Positions 1 to 13,500 of a stretch of 64,000 nt of DNA are shown in pieces. The notes beneath the pieces were generated by a model. That model made no database searches. It saw only the letters and a list, made by a program, of their open reading frames with translations, and was not told the DNA's origin. The translations under genes were made by a program, and so were the position numbers. Source of the DNA: Anaspis maculata (taxonomy: Eukaryota; Arthropoda; Insecta; Coleoptera; Scraptiidae); assembly GCA_949128115.1 (NCBI GenBank), contig OX421967.1:20662635-20726634 (forward strand). Reading direction: 5' to 3'. The stretch's first letter is position 1, and each line of letters starts with the position of its first letter.

Positions 1-144
1 TTATTATTAGCATTATTATTATTATCTGAGAAAATTTTCGCCTGCGGCGCTCTAGCCGGGTCTGACCCCCTTGGGTTGTTCACTTTCTTGGGGCGCACAT
101 TTGCTACATTGCCACAGGCGCCAACAAGCCTAGTTACGGCACTG
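1..144. mobile_element. hAT-type element, terminal piece cut by the window edge
   Basis: Matches, in reverse complement, the left end of the complete hAT element at 44434-45977 (roughly 44434-44580), including a TTA/TTAT run and a block reading GGCGCACA...GCCACAGGCGCC. It ends with the same terminus, CCTAGTTACGGCACTG, at 129-144. The other end is outside the window. Confidence 0.75.
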
Positions 145-1524
145 CAGGTAAGTATCGGCTGAAGATATACTCGTCAAATTTTGTGAAAACCGATACCTAC
201 GTATTGCTGATGCTTTTTTTGGAATGAAAAAAAAAACGTTATTGAAAATCTTATGCTGCAAGAGCTTTCTAGGTCTGATTCAAAATTCCATTAGAAAATT
301 GATTTACTAAGTGATGATTTTTTTCTCAATATTGTACCTTTACAATAATATGAGTGTCAACCCGGTCGGCAGCACGGTGAGCTCGGCCCCGCGTTCAAAG
401 TTGGAGGTCCCGGGCTCGAATCCGCACCGGGCCAGATGTACTTTTTCATGCGTTCCTTAGTACTGGGGCATCTACTACCGTGCGGTGATGCCCCGGGAAA
501 AGGGATGAAACGGAAAAGCCATCGAAAACAAAACCATACTGAAAACCCCCCACAGTCACAAAAACTGTTACTACACGTTGTGACGTCGTTCTTTGTTATC
601 GTTACCGAAAAATCACCGAAAAAAGTCTGCTAAAAACCCAGTAGTTGATGCAGGAAAAAAAATGTGTCATCAGATTTTTTTTAAATGAAAATTATGCAGC
701 CGTTTTGAGTTCTTTTCGAAAGCCATTATTAGAGTAATCAAAAAGGTAACTAACATGGATGACAGGCGACTGGTAAAAATATTCCATCGGCTAAACAATT
801 TCATTTTACCAAAATATAACCAAGAAACGTTACGAATCAAAGGTTACTATAAGTAAATAACTGAGAACGCACCAAAGGTTCCCTTCTTTTCACGTCCCAC
901 GCTTTACTTAGCTTTACCCTTAGACTTGATAAATTCGTAATTTAAGCAGGCTGTGATCTGATCAAATTCAGGGGTATGGAACTGCTTTTAGCTAGGGCAC
1001 ACCCTTCCTGATTATTTGATCATGATATGCGGCTCGGTATGCGGTCTTCCTTGGACTCCCATAATCAATTAATCATGCCTATCCTGTATCTCGTAACGAG
1101 CTCGTTATGTGCATGCTATCTTTGTCTGTATCGATGGATCCCCTATACCTTCATCTCTGTCTACCTGCGTCAACCAGTCGTTACGAGGATACAGAATAGC
1201 CCTCAATATCTAGAATTCGGCGATGACCCTAACTTTCGTGGAGCAGTTTATAATCAAATCGTTATCTATTTATTTGTACAGTAAAGCGTGGTGTCTTCAA
1301 TTTTATCGCGCGCTCATTTGTGAGTAAACCTCGTACGGCGCAACGCGTCATACCGAAGAAATGCCGTACTAATTAATTGAGCCGAATTATATTTGAAACA
1401 AATCTTTAAAAAATTGTACTATTTCGTACTCGTAGGTGTGTTAATTAGCTGGTTCGTGCCTTATTAAACTCGCATTGCTTGTGTATGTGTGTGTGTATGT
1501 ACGTAGGTACAGGAGGCCGATACA
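145..1524. other. Upstream of ATP7: no recognisable gene
   Basis: AT-rich sequence with the tRNA-like piece at 361-433. Short frames at 436-633 and 1027-1284 have no family resemblance. A (TG)n-rich stretch near 1480-1500 runs into GTACAG just before the candidate ATP7 start, so 5' untranslated exons or a promoter could lie here; no core promoter motif is convincing. Confidence 0.5.
361..433 (+). repeat. tRNA-like sequence, probable SINE head or tRNA pseudogene
   Basis: A 5' CCCGGT can pair with ACCGGG near 423-430, and a B-box-like GGCTCGAATCC precedes it, as in a tRNA T-arm. The A-box is poor and the T-stem is imperfect. The downstream 60 bp are repeat-like (paired GGGGCATC/GATGCCCC at 467-494). 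Not a functional tRNA as it stands. Confidence 0.35.
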
Positions 1525-1565
1525 ATGGACGATAAGGTGCTGCTTTTATCTGGAAAAAATGAATG
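1525..1565 (+). CDS. ATP7: ATP7 candidate first coding exon (residues 1-14)
   Basis: Short exon encoding 13 codons beginning MDDKVLL plus two bases (TG). The ATG has A at -3 and G at +4. It ends at a plausible donor (GTAGGT at 1566). A possible acceptor (GTACAG) sits just upstream, so a non-coding 5' exon may precede it. Joining TG to the G at 3043 makes a Trp codon and keeps frame with exon 2. Exon 2 has no in-frame ATG of its own before the first metal-binding domain. Chosen on phase, start context and position; a start exon outside the window cannot be excluded. Confidence 0.5.
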
Positions 1566-4500
1566 GTAGGTACAATAACCAACTGCTCTGGTCTATGGTG
1601 TTAAATCAACAACGATAGTTGAGTCGTTGACAAGTCGATGAGTGTTTGAAAAAAATTTGAGGTGCCAGTCACAGTGGTGTTCGAATGTCCTCTGGTAAAT
1701 GTTGTCGCTCATAAGAGGTTTTGTGGTCATAAAGGTGGTCATAAGCTTCGTCTCTATGACCCTCAAAATACTGGTGCAGACGATAGCGAGTGTCAAGATT
1801 TGGTTAGTTTTTTTTTTGTAAATATGATTTTCCTGTTAACTATGTATTTTTTAATTTAGTATTTTCTAAATTTCGAATTTTTCGTTTTTTATTTCATTTT
1901 TCAATTTTGGTTTTCTTTTTATTTTGGCCAATTTTTTTCATGGATTAGTTATTATTTTAATTCAGACTAATAAAAAAAATCCAGATTGTTATCTTTTCGA
2001 GTAGTTTTTTGGAGCATTCCGCGCAATAATATATTTTTTATTAGTATTTGCTTTACTATTATTGCCATGTTTAGATTTCGGCATCTTGTGTGACCTTCAG
2101 TTATGTTCCGATTCGACGATAATAGTAATTATTATTGGAATTTTGTCTCGTTTAGGCCTAGTGTTATAGTGTCGGGTTAACCAGGGCCAGATTTGATAAT
2201 TGTTGAGAACTGTATTTGACAGCTTTTACAGTTCAAATTTTTCTTGAACCGTTTACTAATAATTCAAATAAAATGTATTTCACTCATCCTCACTTTTTTG
2301 GAGGGAATGCCATGAAAGAAATGTCACTTGTGTCGTTGTTTCAAAGTGACCTACGTTATTTATTTAAGTGGTTTATTCTTGTGCACAAAAAACATTTGAT
2401 CATTGATAAATGGTGAACAAAATTATTGTTCGCGCTATAAATAACATCAGCAAGAAATAATGAATAGCATTTGTCACTTCTGACAAAACCGACACAAGTG
2501 ACTTGATCCTTTTTCCAATATTTTTCCCATAGCCATCTCTTTTTCTCATTCCATTCATAAAACCCCTTCACTCCTGTCACGTTACGAACCGTTGCGTTGG
2601 TATACAGGGTGTTACACACTTTGTTTGTCAATATTTCAGGAGATGGTAGAGCATCAAAAATTAAGTAGACTTTCTCGAAAAAATTTCATCGGTAACGCTT
2701 TATAACGGAGATAGAGGCTTTCAAAGTTGAGTTTTAAAAATGATTTTTGTGTTATAATTCCTTTGATTACTGGACTTTGACCAAATTTGGTACTTGAAGT
2801 AGGTTGATGCATACAAGCTGGTCACATTGACTTTTGTCACATTTGTAGAAAAAAATATTTGTTATTCATTCATTTTTCAAAATTTTTCCATTTTTAGTTT
2901 TTTTTTTTCGGCGAAAGTACTCATTTCTTGATGCTCTACCATATCTTTATAATACATATTGACCAAAAAAGTGTAACACCCTGTAGAGAATATCTGTAAA
3001 AACTTGAAACTGAGTAAGTGTAACATTGTCTTTTTTTTCAAGGGACGCCACTGAATCTCTGGGATTCGAGCCGTTGTACAACGGCAAGCCGGAGGAGCAC
3101 GAACGGGCCTCGTTGCTGTCGCCGACTGGGGATTACACGGGCAGCGATGCGGGCGAAGCCGGACTTGAGGACGTCGTGATCGATCAGGATGACCGAACCA
3201 TCAAAGTTTCCGTGACTGGCATGACATGTCAGTCGTGCGTCAAAAATATCGAGGAAAATCTCAGCAAAAAACCGGGAATTTACAGCATAAAAGTGAGCAA
3301 CTATTTTTCACGCAGTTAGCTGGCCCTGACCGACACTGACAAAGTGCGTAATGATCTGTCAAAAGTGAATGTCATCTTGATAATCTGTCAAAAGTAAATG
3401 TCATCTCTGTCTACTAAAGAGAAGACATGTTGACTTTGTATCTACACTTGAAAGTCTATGATGGAATGATGGACGATTTAACGGCGTTATTAATAAATAA
3501 TACCTTTTTACTTGATAGAAAGTGGCACTGTTGTAGGTACTTATTTTATTTATCTGTATGATTACTACACAGTATTTTGTTGTAAGTGATAGTGCACCAT
3601 ATTAGGAATTTTAATTGACGTTTTCATATCTGAAGATAATTGCGCAATTAAACGAAAGTCTTTACACGGTGTTTCAGAATGCTTCTTAGTTCATAATGTT
3701 CGTATCTATCGTGCGTTCCGTTATTTGTTTCCAAATCAGTTGGAAAGAAATAGAGGAAGAGAAAAATTAAATAATACTTGAAGAAAACTTTCTTTGGCCG
3801 TTTTTCAACTGTTTTTGCAATAGGTACTGTTTTGCTTGGTTTTGCAAATTTTGACTTTATTCATGACGAACGGACGCTTTGAAATATAATCTAGGTAGCA
3901 TTGTAAAGTCCAGCCTCTCAGCTCATTCATGAAATATTAATGAAAACAAACACCTACACAGGGTGTCTCAAAATTTGCACCTACGGAGTCGAGGGCAGTT
4001 CACTGAAATGTTTGAAAAGTGTCATAAAAACGTTGAATAAGATGTGGTTCTTGAATTTTTGAAGATATGGAGGATCTAAGAGAGATCCTTCAAGCCCTCC
4101 TAGTTGAATCATTGAAAAAGATTCAAGTAAACTGTTTTAGGCAGAATAATGCCTAAAAAATATCAACCACTCCATGTGTATTGAATATCTGGTTTTTACA
4201 GGGTGTTTGCAAACTTGGGGTAGAAAATTGATCCGCAGTTACGGAAATGCTTTAAAAGTATCAGAAAAATGTTGAAAAAAATGTAGCGTTTTTATTTTTG
4301 AAAATATGGACGGTCAAAAGGTCCCCGACTCCCATCGACTTCCTCTATTTTCAAGAAACCAAAAGGCAATGTTTTTGAACCTTTGAATGTGTTTTGTTAT
4401 TTTATTTACTCTACAGGGTGACTCGTAAATCCTGGAAATCAAGTTTTCTTCAAGAATGCGCGCAGAAAATTTCATATGAAAACTATTTGTGTAATTTGTT

Positions 4501-7500
4501 GCTCTACGATTCATGATTCACCTTGTACACTAAATAAAATTTCAAGACACATTCTAGGGTTCAAAAAATTTGCTTTTTGGTCTGATGATAAGAGTTTCCT
4601 AAAATCTTTCAAAATAACGAAAATAACCATAATTAACCAATAACCAAATAACCAATCATTTGGTTGGTCCTCTCAACCGATGCCGAGCAGAAGATAGCAC
4701 TGTACCAAGAAATTGTATTTTTTATTTCATGACTCACTCTGTATAGTAAATGGAAATCTAGTACCTACGCACCCAGTAGTTATTTTTTATCCATAATTCT
4801 ACCACCAACAGATTACTCATATCTTTTGGAATAAGAAAACTAGAAAGGCTGGAAAAACACAATTTTTCAAAAGCATTTTTCTGGCACTCCAAGCATTTCG
4901 TGAACTGCCCTGGACTCCGTAGGCGCGAATTTTGGCTCTACGAATACGGTCATCTACGTACATAGCTCATAACATAAATTCTAATTTGCCAAAAACAAAG
5001 CGGCGCCGAACGATACTGTGCTACGAGTATGCAATGTTCGTATCATCCAAATTTCGCGAATAGGCAGTCATTGCTTAAAATGAGGAACGACGACAGATTC
5101 CGCGATTGATCGCCGAAAACTTGGTCCGTGGAGAACTTCTTGCGATTTTGTCGCAGAAAGTTTGAAATAATAGCAGAGAATAATTTTGGATGATGGGGCC
5201 TAGACTTTACATAGTATGAGTGGTGTGAAACTGGCTTCAGAATGTTGAAATTTTTGAAAACTTGATCGGTGTCATGCGTGAAAATGCGACTCGGAGGTCA
5301 CTAAGATGTGACCGTTGTTTGGACACGAAATCCACACAGCCCCATGCCCTTGAATTTTGCAGCATTCGGGTTTCGTCTTGACCGGCCAGACAGCGCTGAC
5401 ACAAACTCGTTTCGCGTGGGTCCTAATAGAGGGACAAGTGGCAAATTGGGGGTGATCACATTAGTTCCGGTCCAATGAACCCAGCCGCAACTCTGAACGG
5501 CTGGGTTCATTGAAATTTAGATTATCAAAGTTTTCACACGTTAATTTTGCGGCAAGGGCAGACCCCGGGGTGGTCAGTAATCCTTCAAAGCTTGGCGCGT
5601 CTTTTAGACTGGAGCAGACCAAAGGGTCGGTGCTTCCATTGCAACACTTTCATTGAAGCGACGATATCGTATTTGTCAGAATAAAACGTCGGAAAACCGA
5701 ACCCTCTTCGAGAGGTTAGAAATATTTTTCCAACGCTCAAATGTCACAGGCTACTTTGATTAGCTTGTTTATTGATGAAAATTGAGCACAAGGCGGAATA
5801 TTATCTTATTATCTAATAAAATCAAGAAAAATAGCGTCAGATATCATGTCGTGCAAAAATTATCTGTCCCTCTTCAGCGGAAACGTGCGAGAGATGGATT
5901 TCGAAAGTGTTACAGACAACATCATGTGTCGTGGATTATCGTGCCGAATATCGCCATGCAGCCAACCGCAAAGCTTTGGGGATTTTCTGTATCTCAGATT
6001 TGGAAACTTGAAAATAAAATTTCTCAGGTCACTCGAATCACGGTTCCGCTGGACGCACTATACTTAACAATTGTTGAAGTTCTAGTACAAATCACCACAA
6101 TACTACTGATAATCGACAATGCGCTGCTATAACTCTCGAACAAGTACTTTTATTACTTGTTTGGTTCTTTTGTTGCACCTAGAAACTTGTTTCTCATTAT
6201 TGTTCCATCTGTTGGGCAAAGATGCGAAATCATATGAAACTTCACCATTCATGACACACTCGGTTCCAATTCAGGGTTGTGATAAAGTACCACAGTTCAA
6301 CTTTTGCTTAGTCCCAAATATGTTATCATCAAATTAACGAAAATTCTTCTTGGTCATTATTGACTAATAATTTAGTCTCAAGTCCTGAGTGGTACAGATA
6401 TAAAGTCCAACGTTCATAATTTGTGGTTGTTACCCAGCTGCTATTTTTTTGAGCCACTGTTACGTGCGAAAACGGTGAATTTATAAAATTTGACAATAGA
6501 AGAGACAATAGGACGAATAAAGTAAGAAATGAAATAAAATGTGGTATTGCAGATGTATGTTATAAATAGGAGATGAGATTATGAGAAGTAGGTACTGAGA
6601 AGCTAGAGAAATGAAATATGGAATCGGTAAATGCTTGAAAGACATTTATGATGTGGTCAGTAATCCATGGTTCCGGAAGATTACAACGAAGTGCGTATCG
6701 TTTATATGATTATTTGAAAAATGCAACATCATAAAACAGCTATCTGACACTCTTAGCCGAGGACTTTTTCTATTAAAGGTCAAGACAGTTTCATGTCGAT
6801 GTTGCTTAATACTGGCGACCCCTTTTGTGATGTTTTGGTCAATATTAAGGCTATTTCTGGACATTCAATAATCAGACTGAAAAATTATTATCTCGAATTT
6901 TTGCATATTTTGCGAGATATTTTGATACTTCAATAATTGAATTGTTGTAACGTTGTACCTGTACAGAAACTATGCAGTGCGTCATTCAAGTCATACAATC
7001 CGGTGTGTATTTACAAACAATCCAAATGCGATTAAAGTTGTGTAAAGAGATCAAATGTTCATGCAAATTTCAAGAATTTCAGAAATCCGTCGCGTCGGTA
7101 TAGCCGATCTTTTACGTTTTGACTCGCATATTTTAAAGCTTCTGCCATCCTAGACTAGGATGCCATCGTATGAAGTCATACAGGTTGGCCCAACGAAAAC
7201 ACAGCAGGGGGATTTTTCGGCATTTCAGCCAATTTTTTTTTTAAAGCCCAGACAGCTCTTTTTTCATATCAAGGGGGACATTTTCTCCTCCCCGACTATT
7301 ACTCACACTGTTGTCTCGGTCAAATGAGTAAAATAAATTATTTATTTATTAAACAAATACTGTCAAATTTCTATATTCAGCCCCCACACCTCCACCCGCC
7401 TCAACTTCAAAATTTCAAATGACATCATCTACTTTGCGATACATCAAATCTAAAGAATCAAATTCTCTTTCTGAAAAAATATTTTCAAAATTTATAACCC

Positions 7501-10500
7501 CACCCCCCATTTCTTCGTAAAATTCTCTGACCGAGTATCAGCGTCATCCTAAATAGCATCTAAGGAGAAAATTTTTGTCGGAAAAAAGTGCTGCCTAAAT
7601 TTACCCTTTTCCTCTCCCCCACCCCAACTTCAAAATTCAACAGACACCACCTACTTTGTGATACATCAAATCAAAGGGAATTGAATTCCCTCTCTGAAAA
7701 CAGTTTTTCAAAATTTTAAACCCACCCTCTCTTAATAAATTTATTATTCGGAGTTTTAGGGGGGGAAAGGGGCTTTTTGAAAATTCTGAAAATATTTTAT
7801 TCAGGAAGAGAATTCAATTCCCTTCAATTTGATGTGTCACAAAGTAGGTAGTGTCATTTTAGATTTTGAAATTGGAGGGTGGGGATAAGGGGGCTAAAGA
7901 TAGAAATTCGCCAATGTATGTTTCAGGTGTCTCCCTCAATATAAAAATCGACTTGTCCGAGTTTAAGAAAAGAAGAGGTGAAATGCCCGAAAACTCCTCT
8001 GTTGTGTTTTCGTTGGGCCACCCTGTATAGTCCAATAAATATAATTCAGCTTTTTTTTTAGAAAAATAATCGTTTTTCTCTTCAGGTGTTTAAGTAAGCT
8101 TTGATTGGGTCTGGCATTTTTTAGAAAGTTTTATTATTTTTTAAATTGAAGACGTCTGGGGCCCTATCACAAGTGACCTTAGTGACGTCACGTTGCCTAG
8201 CAAAGCAATCACCTCTCAGTCTCTGATAGACTGCTGCTAGGCAACGTGACGTCACAAGCGTGGAATTTCACTCGTCGTGATCGAGCCCCTGAAGATTTAG
8301 AAATAAATTCATTGAAATTGTGTGGAAGTTGATTTGAAACATCATGCTACCTGTTTCCACACCCGTTTACTCTGCAGGTGAACTGTACATCAGAACCACA
8401 ATTTTATTGTGGTCGCAAAAAAATCTAAACAGGACCGATTGTATTGAAAAAAAAAATCAGCATCCTGTACCTGTACCTATGTAATTCTTGCTCGTATTTT
8501 CAGGTCAGTCTTCAAGAAAAAGCCGCTCTAGTTCACTACGACACAAAACAGTTGACATCACAACAAATCTGTGATTACATAGATGACATGGGCTTCGAAG
8601 CCTCACTTCCGGGGGCCGCCTCGTCTTCCGGTGCCACAGCCGAATGCAGGATACACATAGACGGAATGACTTGCAAATCTTGCGTCCAGAGCATAGAAGG
8701 TATTTATAAAATGATAATAGTGATCATGCTCGTGATTAGATAATGTTGAACAAAGTTATCATTACGGCATTCAAAAAATATATTCTTGAAGGGACCCTAT
8801 CTCAAAAAAACTGACGCTGTTACTACAATTGGTTGGTCAGGTTGTAGACTACAAACTACAACTCCTGGAAAAGGCCTTTACATTTTCTCCTATAGTAAGT
8901 TCACTCCTACCGTGATTCTCGTCGGCTTCGAGATTTTGTTTCTATGTTTCCAAATCTCAAATTTGAAAACTCCCCAGGACCTGGCAGTTGATTGCACTGC
9001 TGTTTGACAACTCAAGTTTGACAATACAGTCCTCAAATTAATTATGGCTCCAATATCAATATAAAATAGAGTTACAAGTTACAGATACATTTCTTTCCAT
9101 TCCTTTTTCAAGTTTTCCCAGATCTGGAGGTGAAACATTCGCCAGTCGCCAGCACAGATAACCCACCCGAAATTTCAATAGCCCATTTTTCGGGACTCAA
9201 GCCCGACTCCAACTGCACACTTGGCAGTTGGACGTCAAGTCTACAATGCCAAACTGTAAAATTTACCCAAAAAGTTATTCACTGAGAACGGCTATTTTTG
9301 CATTTAGATTATTGACTATGACCATTACTGAAAGTTCCAATTGATTTCTCACTTATTCCATTATGGGCGAACTCAAAATGTTGGCCGTAAGAAAAAAAAC
9401 AGTCGACTGTCATATTCTCGAAAATAGTGGGCGGTAACGGTGACAACACATCACATTTTATTCTTGAGGTCATTTTTTGTGGAAATGCAAAATTTTATTT
9501 GAATATCTTGGAAAATCACTGAATTATTGTAAAATGCTTATTTCCATGAAACCGACCAATAAATTCAAAATATTTTAGAAACGGCTGAAAATATCCAAAC
9601 ACGGCTTTGTTTCATGACTCCAATTTTTTTTGGTCCAGAGTTGAAATTTTTGCAGTTTTGATCAGCCTGTATACGTCGTCTCGTCTGCACGGACCGACAT
9701 CTTGGCAACACCTCTTAAAATTAAGACATGGGTATGTACGACATTCGTACCAAACGGCACTGCCTAATCATCAAATGCAAGGTGGTTGGCGGTTATTTTG
9801 AAACATTTTAATAAACTCTTTTCAACAGACCAAAAAGCGAGATGTTCTTGAACCTTCGAATGTGTTTCGTAATTTCATTTGCCATACAGGGTGAATCGTA
9901 AATTCTGAAAATCCGGTTTTCTTGAAACATGCATGCAGAAAATTTCATACGGAAACTATTTGTGTTATTTGTTGCTCTACATCAGTTTTATAACATCTAG
10001 AACTTTTCACATGTATTTTCGGGAAAAGATAGATTTTTAGGATTCATGACCCACCCTGTACACTAAATTAAATTACAAAAAAACATTCAAAGGTTCAAAA
10101 AATTAGCTTTTGGTCTGATGAAAAGAGTTTACTAAAATCTTTCAAAATAACGAGAATAGAATGGGTCGAAGGACCACCTTTTGACTCTCCATATTTCCAA
10201 AAATGAAAATCCAAAAATTTTCAACATTTTTCCGGCGTTTATGAGCATTTCTGTAACTGCTGTTTTATTTTCTACCCCAAATTTGCAAACACCCTGTATA
10301 CTCTGGAGGAGTAACGATGCGCATATCAGTGAGAGAGGTCTGGTCAGTTGAAGTTGATCATAATGTCTGATGACGGCAGTAAGTTTACATGGGAGTCTGT
10401 TGTGGGCAATCTTACGGTTTTCCTTGTGTTTTCGGCATCCAAACTTGATTTTGGTCATGATTTGGCAACAAAGCCCATGTCAGTGAGTGAAGTCTGGTCA

Positions 10501-13500
10501 GTTGCAGTGTTTTTGCCGCAATGATTGTGCATGTGTTCATCTCAGGCCTTACTTTGGAAACTGCAGAATTTGCTGCAAATGCATAACGACGGTTTTTACC
10601 AAAAATCAAAAAGAGAAAAATGCAAATTTGACGTCATTTTCTGCGATAGACCCTTTCAATTGAATCGGTCTAGGGAACAGGGGGTAAATAAGTAGGTTTT
10701 AAAAGTTGGCGAAAGAAAAAATTATACAGGGTACCTAGTTTTCAATAGGTTCTGGCAGGCAAAATAACTTACTTCCAGGACTATGGCGACATCTAGTAGT
10801 TAACAGTTTAATGTTTTGCTTCACACCACAATCATTGTTGTAAACGTTGTAAATCATCAACTTTGCGTGCACGGAGCCAGAAAGCACGAAAGTTACAAAA
10901 CTTTCGTTCCTTCATTTTAAAATTCAAACTTCTCATCCATTTATAGATTAAATTGATTGAAATTCACAAAAAAAAAACTTGAAATGTAGCAATGTTTCCT
11001 GCTATGGTCAAGCACAATTTTTTGTTTGTGTCGCACCGTGAAACACAAAGCTGATGATTGACTACTATGCTTGTAGTGTCAAAGAAACTTATAACTGTAA
11101 GCTACAAGACGAGCTACAAGATGCTTCCATGTCCCTGTTGATAGGCTGCGTATGTTGCCTATAAGCTATAAAATAGTAACATTACTAAAAAAAAAAACTG
11201 TATATAATTACAGAAAAATTATAAAATTCCAGGTATGCTGTCAACCAAGAAAGGCGTCAAAAGTGCCACAGTAGATCTGATAAGAAAGGAAGGTGTCATC
11301 GAGTACCACCCCAGCTTGATCACTCCCAAGGAGATTGCCGAGCAAGTGGACGACATGGGATTCGATGCGTACGTTAAATCCGTCAACGGAAAAGCAGTCA
11401 ATAAAGGTAACGTGCAGTGATGCAGATTATTACTTTTTGATTCAGCGAATTTTTTTCTCATTAACTAGCAATATTTACCGATTCTTGTTCAAATGAAATC
11501 ATCAGCTAATGGTAAAATCTCAATACAAGGATGCTTTGATTATTCATTCGCCTTTGAAGAAGGTATTATGGGCATTAAGTCACGTATTCATTCGTTACGA
11601 GATAATAATGATGCATATTATCGTTGAATATAGTGTGCAAGGTTTGCGTTCAATGGATAAACGGGCGTGTTCATTAAACGATGGATTTGGAATTTAATCA
11701 TGTAAATCTGTTGTCGCTTTCATGAATAATAGTACCTACATAGAAACTAGGATACAGTTCCTGAAAATCAGTTCAGCGTAAAAAAAATATTCTGAAATAC
11801 CAATTAATGCTAAGCTCAATGACGTCATGTTGACGCTTGACATCAGTGTACTTTTCGAATTTACACCTGCTCGCGCATTGCTGAAATTACCAATCAGGAC
11901 CGATGATCACAGAATGCGCGCGCAACCAAGGTAAAACTAAAAAGGTCTATTGCACACAGGAAAAACCTCTTCAGTTGAAACCGTTGCTGTTTGACTGCAG
12001 GTCGCTAATGGCGTTACATTTGAACCTTGCAGGAACAGACTGTGCGACTTCAATCATTCAAGGAGTGAATATTTCGCAAATTTTAACTTTCTTCTCAATT
12101 TTTTCCAGAATCATCACTGAAACGCGACCCGATACGCTCAACATCACCGGCCACCCTCGAGGACAACAATTTGCAAAAGTGCCAGCTGCAGATCAAGGGA
12201 ATGACGTGCGGTTCGTGCGTGGTCGCCATAGAAAAACACGTCCACAAACTGCAGGGGTGCCATAAAATTCTAGTTTCGCTTTTGGCCGCCAGGGCGGAGA
12301 TACAGTACGATCCGTCGTTGATATCGCCGCCCGAGATGGCCGCTTCCATAACCGATCTGGGCTTCCCGTCGGCCGTCCTCCAACCCACGGGAGCAGGTGT
12401 GTACTGTTTTATAACTATTTATTCCATTTTTTTTGTCCGGAATATCAGAATTCAAGGATTATTGCGTAGCGCTTATCTTAGTGGTTTGAACATAGTAAAA
12501 AAAAACTCAATTCGCCCTGCACATTTACCCTTGATTCAGTAATACTGAACTATGCTATTCAGGAATCTGTCACCCAGGGTGCATGTACAAAAGCTCAATT
12601 AAGGGCCACTGTTGCGACTACCTGTGACAAATTGAAAAAAAAAGTTGCAAAATTCTACCCCTAGATATTTCAGCTTCTCCCTACCACTGTTGTTCCACTT
12701 CTTTCTTGACTTTCCTCTTTCCCGTGCCGCCTCCTGGGTCACCGTCAAAATATTGCTTGTCAAGTTGATTATAATAATATGGCAAAAGGCTAAAGTAAAA
12801 GGACTAGAATACAGCACTGGCCTATTTCATCACGATGTGTCGATGACTATTTAACAATAATCCCAGCAAGAATAAGAGAGCACTCAACGAAGAGTTGACT
12901 GCGATGTTAGGGGTCCTCTCCACCACCTCGCCTGCGACTCGACATGAGGCCAACATCAACTTTTGTAATGAATAATTAGTAAATAAGTAGTCAACGTGAG
13001 CGCAAGAAAACAAGAAACAAGGCGCCGCAGAATGGAAGGTTGATTTAGGTGAACGTTCCTCCAGTTACGTAGATAGTCTTCGACGAAAATTTTCTTAAAT
13101 TGCCAGCATTTTCGGATTCTGCGTTCAATTTAAGCCTAGTTGTTGATCTGACATTTTGACTCCAGGCTTTGTTGGGGGGCAATTGTCTCATCACTTTTGG
13201 CTCTCTGCAGGTACGGATGCTTAGGAACTCAAGTGTTGTTACTTTGTCACGGTCGTCATGTTGTTGTTACATTGTCACGGTCGCCATGTATTGTTCCCTT
13301 CTAGAAACGTTAGGAATCAAAGACCGGTAGTTATATTTACTTTGGTTTATGTTTAGTCGAAGTCGCCAATTGTCTATTTTGCCGTGATAAGGTAAATGGC
13401 AGTAAGTGAAAAATATTGAAGTACAGTTACAGCGATTCTAATGGCGAATTTACTTGACTGCTCCAGAGCTGCTGGGCCGCTCTCATTGTCAGGGAGCAGA

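Larger units (their letters stand above)
3293..8503. other. ATP7: ATP7 intron 2
   Basis: 5.2 kb containing a composite inverted-repeat element (3958-4943), a dispersed repeat (about 5218-5300), a foldback (7179-8027) and a hairpin MITE (8158-8289). Frames at 5782-6337 overlap each other and resemble nothing I know. The rest is featureless AT-rich sequence. Confidence 0.5.

Noticed and set aside
5782..6337. Overlapping frames that might be a small gene in intron 2
   Set aside because: Three frames compete, none with a recognisable family or splice structure.
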